Source: Martinezella lusitana (GTDB taxonomy: Bacteria > Pseudomonadota > Alphaproteobacteria > Rhizobiales > Rhizobiaceae). Taken from it: a DNA stretch of 35,222 bases. Shown one piece after another: positions 1-7,604 of this stretch. Location of the stretch: assembly GCF_016901135.1 (NCBI RefSeq), contig NZ_JAFEVL010000065.1, positions 1-35,222 of the forward strand. Direction: 5' to 3'. A model generated the notes under the pieces. It did not search any database. It was not told the origin of the DNA and saw only the letters and a program-made list of their open reading frames with translations. A program made the position numbers and the translations under genes. Each line of letters starts with the position of its first letter. Position 1 is the first letter of the stretch.

Positions 1-124
1 ATAAAGCCACACCGCGTGGGCAATGATTTCAGCGGGAAAGCGATGGCGACGATATAGCGGATCACGATCTGTCATCGCCCGTCATCGCACTTCAAATTCC
101 ACGTTCCGTTAAGTTGACGATGCC
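1..124 (-). mobile_element. IS6-family insertion sequence, partial (left end, cut by window edge)
   Basis: The reverse complement of these 124 bases matches 28253-28376 base for base by eye. It includes the terminal inverted repeat, whose outer end lies at 124 (GGCATCGTCAACTT read inward), and the first codons of a transposase of the IS6/IS26 type read toward position 1. The rest of the element lies outside the window. With the complete copy at 28253-29060 in opposite orientation, it brackets 125-28252. The flank at 125-132 (ATCCACAT) does not match either flank of the complete copy, so no target duplication can be shown. Confidence 0.9.
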
Positions 125-433
125 ATCCACATAGCTTCCGCCCATTTTGCGATCATAGCGTCCACTGTACATCTGCGATGCGATTGATTAGCACCGAATA
201 ACCGGGTCCCGATTGAGCAGCGAATCTGCTCGCCTCGCCAGCGCCTTGATTATTCCGGCGAAGCTTACAGCCGATCTACGGAAATAAGGTATTGGATCGA
301 TCTTGCGATGGGATCGCATGTCCGGGAGCGTTCCGAGCCGAGAAGAGAGTGATTCCAGTCCAGCCGGAAGATTTGCTCTCCCTCGCCACCATCATCTTGA
401 GACGACGAGCTTCACATTGGGAAAGAGAAAACC
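125..433. other. No convincing gene
   Basis: Between the IS end and the stop of the cytochrome b561 gene I see no ORF with recognisable content. A short minus-strand frame abuts the IS end and could be a gene remnant, but it is too short to assign. A weak half-match to the tandem box described at 2126 and 7527 occurs at 264-279 (CTTAC, six bases, TCTAC). Confidence 0.5.
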
Positions 434-1201
434 TCAGGTTGGATTGAAAAAGGTTCCACCAAGCAGGCTAATCGTCCCATAGACGAGACCGATGGACGCA
501 AGCAGACAGATTGCTGCGAGAAGCAGCGATCCCCCCTGGGTTTCCTTGCGGTCGACATAGTTCGCGCGCGTTTTGCGTCCGGTAATCATTGCGCCGATGA
601 GATTGTCGCGCTTGACAAACTGATAATAGAGGTTGGCTGCGATGTGCAGGCCGGCCAGTCCGAGAATAGCGACATAAAACCAGATCGAATGGATCCGGGC
701 TGCCCAGCCTGAAATTGTGTCTCCTGCTGCCTCTGCAAAGGGGCCTGCTGCCGTCACTCCGTCAGTGGAAAAAAGCCCGAGCAGTCCCTGAATAGCGCAG
801 ACCAAAAGCAGTCCGACGACCATCAACCCGCCGGCCGGATTATGGCCGAGGTAGCGTCCAGCTCTCTTACGACGCAAAGCCTTGAGATAGTTCCATACGG
901 CAGATGGCGAGCGCACGAAGTTTGAGAAGCGAGCCGTCGAGCTGCCCACGATTCCCCAAAGGATCCGATAGACCACAAGCACGAGAACGCCGTAACCCGC
1001 AGCTTTGTGGACAACCATGTCAGGATCGTCAAAGCTGCTCGATATCCATGCCGTGATGATCAGCGCCACAAGCGACCATTTGAAAAGGCGTGTGGGAAGA
1101 TCCCAAGCCCGAACATAGTCGTTCTTTGGCGATGAGGTGTCGCGGTCGTCCTCTGGGCGCTGATCGGAATAGCTTTCAAAGGCGCGCCTTTGTTCGTTCA
1201 T
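434..1201 (-). CDS. Cytochrome b561 family membrane protein
   Basis: A 255-residue protein of the bacterial cytochrome b561 / Ni-Fe-hydrogenase b-type family, which shuttles electrons across or within the inner membrane using two b hemes. Four transmembrane helices are visible at about 40-57, 64-85, 123-143 and 170-192, plus a C-terminal fifth at about 229-248. Candidate heme ligands are His65, His120, His171 and His186. The family's first-helix motif, normally RLFHW, reads RLFKW here, so the usual ligand is Lys41; the codon is AAA, two changes from a His codon. It lies 33 bp downstream of a cytochrome c' gene on the same strand, so the two probably form a membrane/periplasm electron-transfer pair. 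The family call is firm; the redox partner is inferred. Confidence 0.9.
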   Translation of the reverse strand: MNEQRRAFESYSDQRPEDDRDTSSPKNDYVRAWDLPTRLFKWSLVALIITAWISSSFDDPDMVVHKAAGYGVLVLVVYRILWGIVGSSTARFSNFVRSPSAVWNYLKALRRKRAGRYLGHNPAGGLMVVGLLLVCAIQGLLGLFSTDGVTAAGPFAEAAGDTISGWAARIHSIWFYVAILGLAGLHIAANLYYQFVKRDNLIGAMITGRKTRANYVDRKETQGGSLLLAAICLLASIGLVYGTISLLGGTFFNPT

Positions 1202-1234
1202 TTTAAGCTCCTGCTTGAACGAGGCTCGAAACGA

Positions 1235-1630
1235 TTACTTGTAAGCCGTATGGCAGGACCTGCACTCGCTTGCGACCTCTGTGAATGCCTTGCGAAACGC
1301 GGCTTTGTTCTGTGGTGCCTGGCTTGCAGCATCGGCCATGGCCGCCAATTGCTTGAAACGAGCGCGGAGATCCTTCTCCTTGGCGCCGCCTTGACCGGCG
1401 AACATGTCGCTCGCCGCCTGAGCCTCCGACGCATAGCGTTGCAGAACCTGCTTGGCGGATGCGCCATCGAAGTTGGCCAGAACGGCCTTCGCAGACGTCG
1501 TGTTGTCGCGCATATCGCTCATTATGCTTTTCAATGACGCGGCAAAAGCCGGCCCAACCACGATTGCGAGAGCTAGCGCGGTTGCAATATAGCGCGATGA
1601 ATGAATTGATGACGCTTGTGATTTTCTCAT
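1235..1630 (-). CDS. Cytochrome c' / c556-like monoheme protein
   Basis: A 131-residue exported protein. Residues 13-30 form a signal peptide ending in AFA, with the mature chain starting near Ala31. The heme-binding motif CRSCH (123-127) is at the very C-terminus, as expected for the four-helix-bundle cytochrome c' / c556 family, whose usual mature length (about 100-125) also fits. Met37 or Met40 early in the mature chain could be an axial ligand as in c556. It probably serves as the periplasmic electron partner of the cytochrome b561 encoded immediately downstream. The same pairing of small c-type cytochrome and b561 is common in proteobacteria; the substrate is unknown. Confidence 0.9.
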   Translation of the reverse strand: MRKSQASSIHSSRYIATALALAIVVGPAFAASLKSIMSDMRDNTTSAKAVLANFDGASAKQVLQRYASEAQAASDMFAGQGGAKEKDLRARFKQLAAMADAASQAPQNKAAFRKAFTEVASECRSCHTAYK

Positions 1631-1768
1631 GTGCTTTGTCTGTCCTTCAAATGGTCTTCAGCGGGCTTGCCGGACGGTGTTTGCGAACTGCGTCTGTCTG
1701 GAAGCACCGCGCCTGGTCTCTACGGCGAACCGAGGTCTTCAACGGCTGAAAGAAAGGGAACGTTTACT

Positions 1769-2050
1769 TCAGGCGCCTATCTCGCGACGGCTCAACTCTC
1801 GAACTCGGCCTTGCGCCTTTTGCTGGTCCCGCCCAGCAATCTTCCTCACGTAAATGACTGTGACGAGACCGCTGCGACCGACACTCCACCGACAATGAAT
1901 AAGGATAGGTTTGGGAGCCGATGCCATTGGTTCGACAAGTTGCTCCGCCGTCTGTGGCGATACCGTCGTCGGCGAATGCAGATACACGTGCGCCGTAGCC
2001 CATTGTGAACATGTCGCCGATTGCCGCTTCAGCGGCAAGCCTTCTTGCAT
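1769..2050 (-). pseudogene. Dual-specificity/tyrosine phosphatase-like fragment
   Basis: A 93-codon frame whose second half reads like the C-terminal half of bacterial dual-specificity phosphatases. The stretch PKPILIHC is followed by five residues and RSGL, giving the HC-x5-R signature (Cys53, Arg59), and then a helix. An in-frame stop lies shortly upstream of the first Met, and the N-terminal half of the fold is missing. The loop also differs from the usual one (Ser in place of the conserved Gly). It is most likely a remnant, though the intact Cys/Arg pair leaves a small active peptide possible. It lies between the kinase operon and the cytochrome c' gene on the same strand. Confidence 0.45.
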
Positions 2051-2452
2051 TTTGCCGCGCCAAGATTATCGCTCCTAACATCTCGCCTTCGCCCGTAGGA
2101 CGCTAGGCGAAGCTGACGGGCGAATCTTACGGCATACTTACAAAAGGATGGCGGCGGAGTGACTTTAAAGCGGCAAGAATGATCGGCGCCGAATTCAGTT
2201 GGTTGGACTTCATGGGCGTTGAGGGACTAAGCTCATATGCCGCACGTTCTCTGATCAGGCTGCAAACTCACGTCCACCCTCGGTGAATTCCTTTTGCTAG
2301 CGGTATACCGGGCGCCGCCCTGGTGCGTCGTCGTATTGTTGGCGACAGGCGGCGCACTGCTCCATCTCACATGGATGCGAGTTCTCGCTGCGGTTGTTTA
2401 GGCCTCTGCGCGGTCGATATGAGGGGGCAATGGCTGATCTCCCCAGAACTGC
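2051..2452. other. Intergenic region after the tandem two-component operon
   Basis: About 400 bases with no convincing gene. It holds the tandem CTTAC box at 2126-2141. A short perfect stem (AACTGC, four-base loop, GCAGTT at 2447-2462) straddles the stop codon of the upstream kinase, but it has no T-run and is a weak terminator candidate. Confidence 0.5.
2126..2141. promoter_or_regulatory. Tandem response-regulator box CTTAC-N6-CTTAC
   Basis: CTTAC at 2126-2130 and CTTAC at 2137-2141 are spaced by six bases, an 11-bp period. That is the layout bound by head-to-tail dimers of OmpR/PhoB-type regulators. The same box, inverted, occurs at 7527-7542. It resembles the known PmrA/QseB and BqsR tandem sites. 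The regulator and target gene are inferred, not shown. Confidence 0.5.
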
Positions 2453-3793
2453 CTAAGCAGTTTGGAAAACAGGCTGGCACAAAAACAGCATGGTTGCCAT
2501 CGCGCCACCACTCTGCCGATTCGCCAACTCCAGCTTTCCGCCGTGGGCCGTCATGGTTTCGGCGACAATGGAAAGGCCGAGACCCAAGCCATCCTTGCGA
2601 TCAGTCTTGCCTAGCAACTCGGCGCCCTCGGTCAGGCGCTCCTGCGGGAAACCGGAACCTTCGTCGGTCACTGCGATTCCGGAATTAAAGACGGTAATGG
2701 TAATCGTTCCGCCCTGGGGACTGTGATGCAATGCGTTTTCGACCAGGTTGCGAAGTGCTCGAAAGATAAAATCGGAGGCGCCGTTTAAGTAGACGGGACT
2801 GTCCAGGGTCCGTAACTCGATGTTGCGGCCAGCAGCCACGATCATCGGTGCCAGATAGCGAGCGACGTCGGTGGCGATCCCTGCAAGCTCCACGATATCG
2901 TTGGCCTCGTAATGCAGGGTCTTGACGCGCACCCGGTCGACAAGCTGCGTTATGACGCGTTCCATGTCTTCGAAGTCCTTCTCAACAGCGTGAGTAATCG
3001 GATCTTGCGAAAGGGAAAAGCGAGCCTTGGCAATGGCTAGAGGGGTGCGAAGCTCGTGAGCCAATTGTCCCGAGAATTGTTCGAGCGACAGAAATCCGGC
3101 TTGTAGTCGGTCGAGGGCGGCATTCACCGCTCTGATCAAGGCCAAAACATCGTTTGGCATTCCGCTTTCAGTCAGTCGCGTCGCGATGCTTGATGGGCCG
3201 ATCTGAGCGGCTTCGTGCGCGGCGGCGCTCAGCGGCCTGAGGGCAAAACTCAAGACAATAATATTTGTTGTGAGCAAAACCAGAACAAACGGAACCCAGA
3301 TCCAGGCAATATCCACGACGAATTCTTCAAGAACGCTGTCGAAGATGACATGCTCTTTGGGAAAGGCAACCTGAATGACGCTCTTGGATCCATTGTTGGT
3401 CATAGGCAAGGAAATGCCGAAAAGTGTCTGCTGGCCTTCGTGGGCCGGAAGCTGAAAATATTGCGCTCGGCCGCCGCTATAAGGAATCAACGGTGCTGTA
3501 AGTGCTGGGGAAGCGACAATGGTGCCATCATCGTTCACGACGGCATATTGGCCGCGCAGCTCCTGAATACGCGCCGTAAGTGCCTTTGCGTAGACACTGG
3601 AAAGGTGCGGATCCGTGATGAGTTCGCGGTGCAGATCCTCTGCAAAGGTCGACAGGGTTTCCTCGCGAAACGTGTCATTCGAGGCTTGGAAGCGGATGTA
3701 GAGGAACACCACGCTCGCACAGATCGCTATAATCGCAATGATGGACATCGCCATGACCAGGCGCTGCAGCAGCGTCAACCGCGGCCACGTCAC
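2453..3793 (-). CDS. Sensor histidine kinase (second pair of the tandem operon)
   Basis: A 446-residue inner-membrane kinase. Transmembrane helices at about 13-32 and 163-185 enclose a periplasmic domain of about 130 residues that contains no cysteine. A short linker follows, then the dimerisation/H-box with AHELRTPL (phospho-accepting His246), the N-box NLVEN (349-353), DEGSG (377-381) and the G2 box DGLGLGL (401-407). All catalytic boxes are intact. The start is a GTG at 3793 overlapping the regulator's stop (GTGA), so translation is coupled. It is the last gene of the operon and presumably phosphorylates the regulator just upstream; its signal is unknown. Confidence 0.93.
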   Translation of the reverse strand: MTWPRLTLLQRLVMAMSIIAIIAICASVVFLYIRFQASNDTFREETLSTFAEDLHRELITDPHLSSVYAKALTARIQELRGQYAVVNDDGTIVASPALTAPLIPYSGGRAQYFQLPAHEGQQTLFGISLPMTNNGSKSVIQVAFPKEHVIFDSVLEEFVVDIAWIWVPFVLVLLTTNIIVLSFALRPLSAAAHEAAQIGPSSIATRLTESGMPNDVLALIRAVNAALDRLQAGFLSLEQFSGQLAHELRTPLAIAKARFSLSQDPITHAVEKDFEDMERVITQLVDRVRVKTLHYEANDIVELAGIATDVARYLAPMIVAAGRNIELRTLDSPVYLNGASDFIFRALRNLVENALHHSPQGGTITITVFNSGIAVTDEGSGFPQERLTEGAELLGKTDRKDGLGLGLSIVAETMTAHGGKLELANRQSGGAMATMLFLCQPVFQTA

Positions 3794-4467
3794 AGCGGCT
3801 TTTCCATGAGCATGTAACCAATGCCACGCATGTTGTGGATGTAGAGTATCGATCCCGCCCCTTGAAGCTTCTTGCGCAATCGATGCAGAAGCACCTCGAT
3901 TGCGTTGGAGCTCAGTTCGTCGCCGAATCCGTATATCGCTTCTTCGACTTCGGTTTTGGACAGCACATGATTTGGGCGACGCAGAAAAAGATGGAGCGCG
4001 GCAAATTCGCGGCGGCTCAGGGACAGCTGGATGTCGCCGACAGAGGCAGAGTACTGGCTCGGATCAAAGACGACGTCGCCGTATTGCAGGATCGTGCCAT
4101 GACGAGGCTGGCCGCGGCGCATGATGGCACGCAGACGGGAAATCAGCACACCCATCACGAATGGCTTGCAAAGGTAGTCATCGGCTCCGCTGTCGAGGGC
4201 ATCAATGATTGAACTTGACGCATCGCGCGCGGTCAGGATCAGGAGGGGAGTGGAAGGAGCGATTTTTCTCAGCGGCTCGATCAACGTCAGGCCGTCGCGG
4301 TCCGGAAGGCCGAGATCGAGTATGATAGCATCATAGTCGACTGTCGCGGCGGCTTCTTCGGCATCACGGGCTTTGGCAACGTGGTCGATAGTGAATCCGT
4401 GCGCCCGCATGGCGTCGCTGATTACAGCGGCGAGTTTTGCGTTGTCCTCCACCAATAGTACTCGCAT
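3790..4467 (-). CDS. OmpR-family response regulator (second pair)
   Basis: A 225-residue two-domain regulator. The N-terminal receiver has the acidic pocket (Glu7, Asp8), phospho-acceptor Asp51 in LDLGLP, and Lys101 in CKPF. The C-terminal part is a winged helix of the OmpR/PhoB type (about 125-222) ending in the usual RGIGYML strand. It begins 8 bp after the stop of the first kinase and overlaps the second kinase by 4 bp. It resembles the other regulator in this operon (225 aa, same layout), suggesting ancient duplication of an RR/HK pair, although the DNA-binding domains differ enough to be distinct in specificity. PmrA/QseB-like subfamily is the likely group. Confidence 0.93.
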   Translation of the reverse strand: MRVLLVEDNAKLAAVISDAMRAHGFTIDHVAKARDAEEAAATVDYDAIILDLGLPDRDGLTLIEPLRKIAPSTPLLILTARDASSSIIDALDSGADDYLCKPFVMGVLISRLRAIMRRGQPRHGTILQYGDVVFDPSQYSASVGDIQLSLSRREFAALHLFLRRPNHVLSKTEVEEAIYGFGDELSSNAIEVLLHRLRKKLQGAGSILYIHNMRGIGYMLMEKPL

Positions 4468-4475
4468 GACCCATT

Positions 4476-5831
4476 CTATCTCTTTTGTGATGATTGCAAT
4501 GAAACCGCAGGCGGAAATGCGATCTCTGCGATCCGGCCACTTTGGCCTATCTGTTGCCTGAAGGTCGCGCCATGCAGGATGGCAATGCGTCGCACGATCT
4601 TCAGGCCGATGCCCAGACCGTCATTTGCCTTCATAGGTTGCCGTGGCGAGGCATCACCACTCAACCCGGCGTTCCAATCTTCGACCTGCAATGTTTTTGG
4701 GGTCACGCGCACAATGATGTTCGTACCGACCGGCGTATGCTTGACCGCGTTTTCAACCAGATTGCGCATGCTATCCTTGAGCAGGCCTTCAACCGCTGAA
4801 ACCATCACAACATCGGCCTGAAGTTCCAGTTCCAGGGAATGGCTATTCTGATAGACCCAGGGGGCAAGCCGTTCGACCACTTCCGCGGCTGTCTGCGCCA
4901 AATCGACATCGGTAAACATGCCATGATCGAAGCTGTCGAGCCGAGCAAGCGCAGTCAGCTGGCCCACGAAAGCGGAGAGCTCGTCAAGGTCGGCTTCAGC
5001 CTTGCGCACCCTCGGGTGATCGATGCGGCCGAGCTCCAGCTTGATAGCCGCAAGCGGTGTTCGAACTTCGTGCGCAATGCCTGAGGTCAGCACCTTCTGG
5101 GATTTCATGAGTTCGCCGACGCGTTCGAACACCCTATTCATGGCCTCCGCGAGATGGGCGATCTCCAAAGGCATTCCCGTGGTTGATAGATGCGATCGTG
5201 CGTCCATTGGGTCGATGGCATCAGCCGCAACGGCTGCCGCGTGAACTGGTCGCAGCGCCCAACGCACCGAAATCAGTGTCGCGCCGAGGACCAGGACGAG
5301 GAGTATGCTCATCGGTACGATCATATGTTCGCGCACCTCTTTCCACAGGACGTGGGATACGACCCCGGCGGGATCGCCCATAGATGCGACATCGACAAGA
5401 TAACTCCTTCCGTTGATGACGAAGGCACGCCCTCCGACCAGCGTCAGGGGCTTTCCAGCCTTCACGATCCTGAGCCAGAAGTCGGGCGGTCTTATGTCCG
5501 CAGGTAGGAAATGCTGCTCGCAGGCATCGCTGCAAGATGCAAAGATCACTCTGCCGTCGACGTCGCGAATGCGGGCGACATAGCCAGTGTTGCCGTCACC
5601 GTAGCGTCCCGCCAATCCTTCCGGAAGTTTGTAATTTATCTGGGCGCCGTCTTGAGCGATACCTGAAGCAAGTCGGTCGGTTTCCTGCTCGACGAAGAGC
5701 CGCGAAAGTTCCCCGTCGTTCCAATAATATTCGGAGAAGACGACGATAAGCTGGACCAACATGGCGAGGACCGCAAAAAAGACGATCCTCCGTGTGAGGA
5801 TGGAAGCAAGGGCGGGGTTGGCCCTGCTCAA
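4476..5831 (-). CDS. Sensor histidine kinase with periplasmic Cys-x3-Cys (first pair)
   Basis: A 451-residue membrane kinase. TM1 is at about 16-34, the periplasmic sensor at 35-169 and TM2 at about 170-190, followed by the H-box AHEVRTPL (His254), N-box NLVEN (357-361) and G2 box DGLGIGL (404-410). The G1 box is degenerate (VEDWNAG instead of the usual DxGxG), so nucleotide binding may be altered. The periplasmic domain carries Cys100 and Cys104 (CSDAC) followed by His107, a plausible disulfide switch or metal site and notable next to cytochrome genes. The start is TTG at 5831 overlapping the regulator's stop (TTGA). The kinase call is firm; the sensing role of the cysteines is inference. 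Confidence 0.92.
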   Translation of the reverse strand: MSRANPALASILTRRIVFFAVLAMLVQLIVVFSEYYWNDGELSRLFVEQETDRLASGIAQDGAQINYKLPEGLAGRYGDGNTGYVARIRDVDGRVIFASCSDACEQHFLPADIRPPDFWLRIVKAGKPLTLVGGRAFVINGRSYLVDVASMGDPAGVVSHVLWKEVREHMIVPMSILLVLVLGATLISVRWALRPVHAAAVAADAIDPMDARSHLSTTGMPLEIAHLAEAMNRVFERVGELMKSQKVLTSGIAHEVRTPLAAIKLELGRIDHPRVRKAEADLDELSAFVGQLTALARLDSFDHGMFTDVDLAQTAAEVVERLAPWVYQNSHSLELELQADVVMVSAVEGLLKDSMRNLVENAVKHTPVGTNIIVRVTPKTLQVEDWNAGLSGDASPRQPMKANDGLGIGLKIVRRIAILHGATFRQQIGQSGRIAEIAFPPAVSLQSSQKR

Positions 5832-6505
5832 GGGGAAATCTCGCGCAGCATATAGCCAACGCCGCGGACGGTCTCGATTCTAACGCCAGCCGGCTGCGCC
5901 TCGAGTTTCTTGCGCAAGCGCGAGACCGCGAGTTCAATGGCGTTGGCGCTGCGTTCATCTCCGAACTCGGATACGGCATTCTCTATGCGGCGCTTCGAAA
6001 CGACCTTGCCTCCATCGCGCATCAGAAGTTCCAGCAGGGCCTTCTCGGACGGCATCAATGGAACCTCACGATTGTTGCAGCGTACTTGCCTGGACGCGAG
6101 CTCGAACTCCAGGCTGGCGAATTCGAGTATAGGCATCACGGTCGACGGCGCGCTCCGCATCAAGGCGCGGACACGGGCAATAAGCTCGCCATTGTTAAAC
6201 GGCTTTGCCAGATAGTCGTCGGCGCCGGCATCCAGACCTGCAATCCGTTCGTCTATGGCGCCGCGCGCGGTCAGAATAAGAACGGGCAGTTGGAATTTCT
6301 GGATGCGGAGTGATTTCAGAAGCGACAGACCGTCTTCGTCTGGGAGGCCAAGGTCGAGAAGCAACAAGTCATAGCTGGCTGAAGCGAGTGCCAGCCTTCC
6401 TTCTTCCGCTGTTGCCAGGGCATCGATACGCCATCCGGCTTCGTGGATCGCCTCCGAGACGAGTTCCCGGAGGCGTGCGTTGTCTTCCACCAGCAGTATT
6501 CTCAT
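5828..6505 (-). CDS. OmpR-family response regulator (first pair)
   Basis: A 225-residue regulator starting MRILLVEDNARL; the frame is open further upstream, but this ATG fits the family and overlaps the stop of the cytochrome gene (ATGA). The receiver has Asp51 in LDLGLPDEDG and Lys101 in AKPF; the C-terminal winged helix ends RGVGYMLRE. It is followed by its kinase with a 4-bp overlap. It sits in an operon with a PepSY protein and a b-type cytochrome, so it is a strong candidate for the protein binding the CTTAC tandem box upstream of that operon. Confidence 0.93.
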   Translation of the reverse strand: MRILLVEDNARLRELVSEAIHEAGWRIDALATAEEGRLALASASYDLLLLDLGLPDEDGLSLLKSLRIQKFQLPVLILTARGAIDERIAGLDAGADDYLAKPFNNGELIARVRALMRSAPSTVMPILEFASLEFELASRQVRCNNREVPLMPSEKALLELLMRDGGKVVSKRRIENAVSEFGDERSANAIELAVSRLRKKLEAQPAGVRIETVRGVGYMLREISP

Positions 6506-7067
6506 GCTCGCTTTCGTCCCGTCACCATCGACCAAACAAGATTTTCACGATGCCTCCAGCTCTCAAGCAAGGCAGCGACCGCGTGGATCAAAGCCAGCAC
6601 CATGATGCTATTGGCAATCGTCCCATGCAATTCCCTGAGCCATTTTTCGCCCCAGAATGCGTCGAGAGTCATCATCCAGCCCGTGAGGCAGGTCGCCGCA
6701 AGCAGAGACATAAGCAATAGCATCATAACCGACGCCAGAGGATTATGGCCGATCGAGCGCTTCTCGCGAGCTCCCATGATTTCGGATATTTGCCTCCAGA
6801 TTTTCATTGGCGTTGGAAAGAAGTCGGAAAACGCGCATGCTTCGTGCCGATGAAACCCCACAGGATCCGGATAGCGAGGGCTGCAGCCGCGACATATCCG
6901 GTCACTCGATGCCAATAATGCCCTTCTTCCAGGATGAAGAGATTGAGCACGCATGCCGAAACGACTATCCAGTGGAAGAGCCTTACGATCGGATCCCAGA
7001 CCTTGATGGTCGTGGTTTTGCTCGATGTGGCAACGTCGTCTCGATTTTTCCTGAGGGGTTCTGACAT
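6502..7067 (-). pseudogene. Cytochrome b561 family gene split by a single-base frameshift
   Basis: Two overlapping frames together make one normal cytochrome b561 of about 188 residues. The first starts at 7067 and carries RLFHW (His32), WHRVTGY (His53) and RILWGFIGTKHARF; it then runs into a stop. The second continues SDFFPTPMKIW, SIGHNP, then LHGTI and ALIHAV, with the later heme histidines, and ends at 6502. The switch falls at a run of four A on the plus strand (6828-6831), i.e. TTTT in the gene; one more T would restore the frame. It may be a real mutation, a sequencing error or slippage. The start is 3 bp after the PepSY stop, and the end overlaps the regulator start. Unlike the other b561 in the window, this one keeps the first-helix His. 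Confidence 0.88.
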
Positions 7068-7070
7068 GAT

Positions 7071-7343
7071 TCAGTCTCCGATTCCTGCCTCGGCGATCTC
7101 GCCGCTCACCGGATTGAAATAGACTTCAGCGCGTTTGCCGTCCTTGTCCTTGCCGTAGATCTCATAGCAGTTTCCGGTCACCTGAAAGGTTTTGACCTTG
7201 TAGCCCTGAGCGTCGATTTTCGCCTTCATAGCTGCTTCCGGCATCCATTTGGCCTTGGGTTCCTTCGTGCAGCTCGGGCTTGCGAGCGCCAGCGAAGGAC
7301 AGGCAACGACGACGGTGAGGGCGACAAGAGTCTTGAAATGCAT
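7071..7343 (-). CDS. Small secreted PepSY-domain protein
   Basis: A 90-residue protein with an N-terminal signal peptide (about 1-21, ending ALA) and a single PepSY-like domain: a helix (MPEAAMKAKIDAQGY), then strands TFQVTGNCYEIYGKDKDGKRAEVYFNPVSGEI. The ATG at 7343 is chosen over upstream in-frame codons because a clear AAGGA lies before it and the signal peptide begins there. Cysteines at about 15, 24 and 57 are present; the last two would be periplasmic and could pair. It is the first gene of the operon leading into b561 and the tandem two-component systems. PepSY proteins next to PmrA/QseB-type systems and b-type cytochromes recur in proteobacteria; the exact function is unknown. Confidence 0.85.
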   Translation of the reverse strand: MHFKTLVALTVVVACPSLALASPSCTKEPKAKWMPEAAMKAKIDAQGYKVKTFQVTGNCYEIYGKDKDGKRAEVYFNPVSGEIAEAGIGD

Positions 7344-7526
7344 GGGCTGTCCTTTTCCTAGGCATCGAGTTCGGTGATGCAGAAAGAGGACTAGCGTACC
7401 GAACCTGTCAGTTAGCTGTCCGCCCGGCACGATTTCAGGGCCCATAACCCACGTGCGGCGGATCGGATGTGTGGGACAGGCAAGATGCTGCACGGGCGCC
7501 AGATTTCATCGTTTCGCCAGAATTCT

Positions 7527-7542
7527 GTAAGTGTCCCGTAAG
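7527..7542. promoter_or_regulatory. Tandem response-regulator box GTAAG-N6-GTAAG
   Basis: GTAAG at 7527-7531 and 7538-7542 (CTTAC-N6-CTTAC on the minus strand) with an 11-bp period. It lies in the 210-bp region between the PepSY operon (minus) and the glycosyltransferase (plus), about 185 bp before the PepSY start. The repeat and spacing are as at 2126-2141. It is a likely site for one of the operon's own regulators, giving autoregulation; this is inferred. Confidence 0.55.
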
Positions 7543-7604
7543 CCGGACTGAACATGGTCGCTCCCGTTGCGGCAGCCAAGCTGCCACCATGGAGTGGACT
7601 AGGC

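Noticed and set aside
264..279. Third CTTAC-type tandem box
   Set aside because: Only the first half matches; the second reads TCTAC, and no gene start lies suitably nearby, so it is not listed as a site.
823..1032. Open frames antisense or out of frame to the cytochrome, kinase, RND and transporter genes
   Set aside because: They overlap well-supported genes in other frames, show Arg/Ser-rich shadow composition and no family motifs.
3215..3817. A 200-residue plus-strand frame opposite the second kinase
   Set aside because: Antisense to a kinase with all catalytic boxes intact; no recognisable motif or ribosome-binding site.
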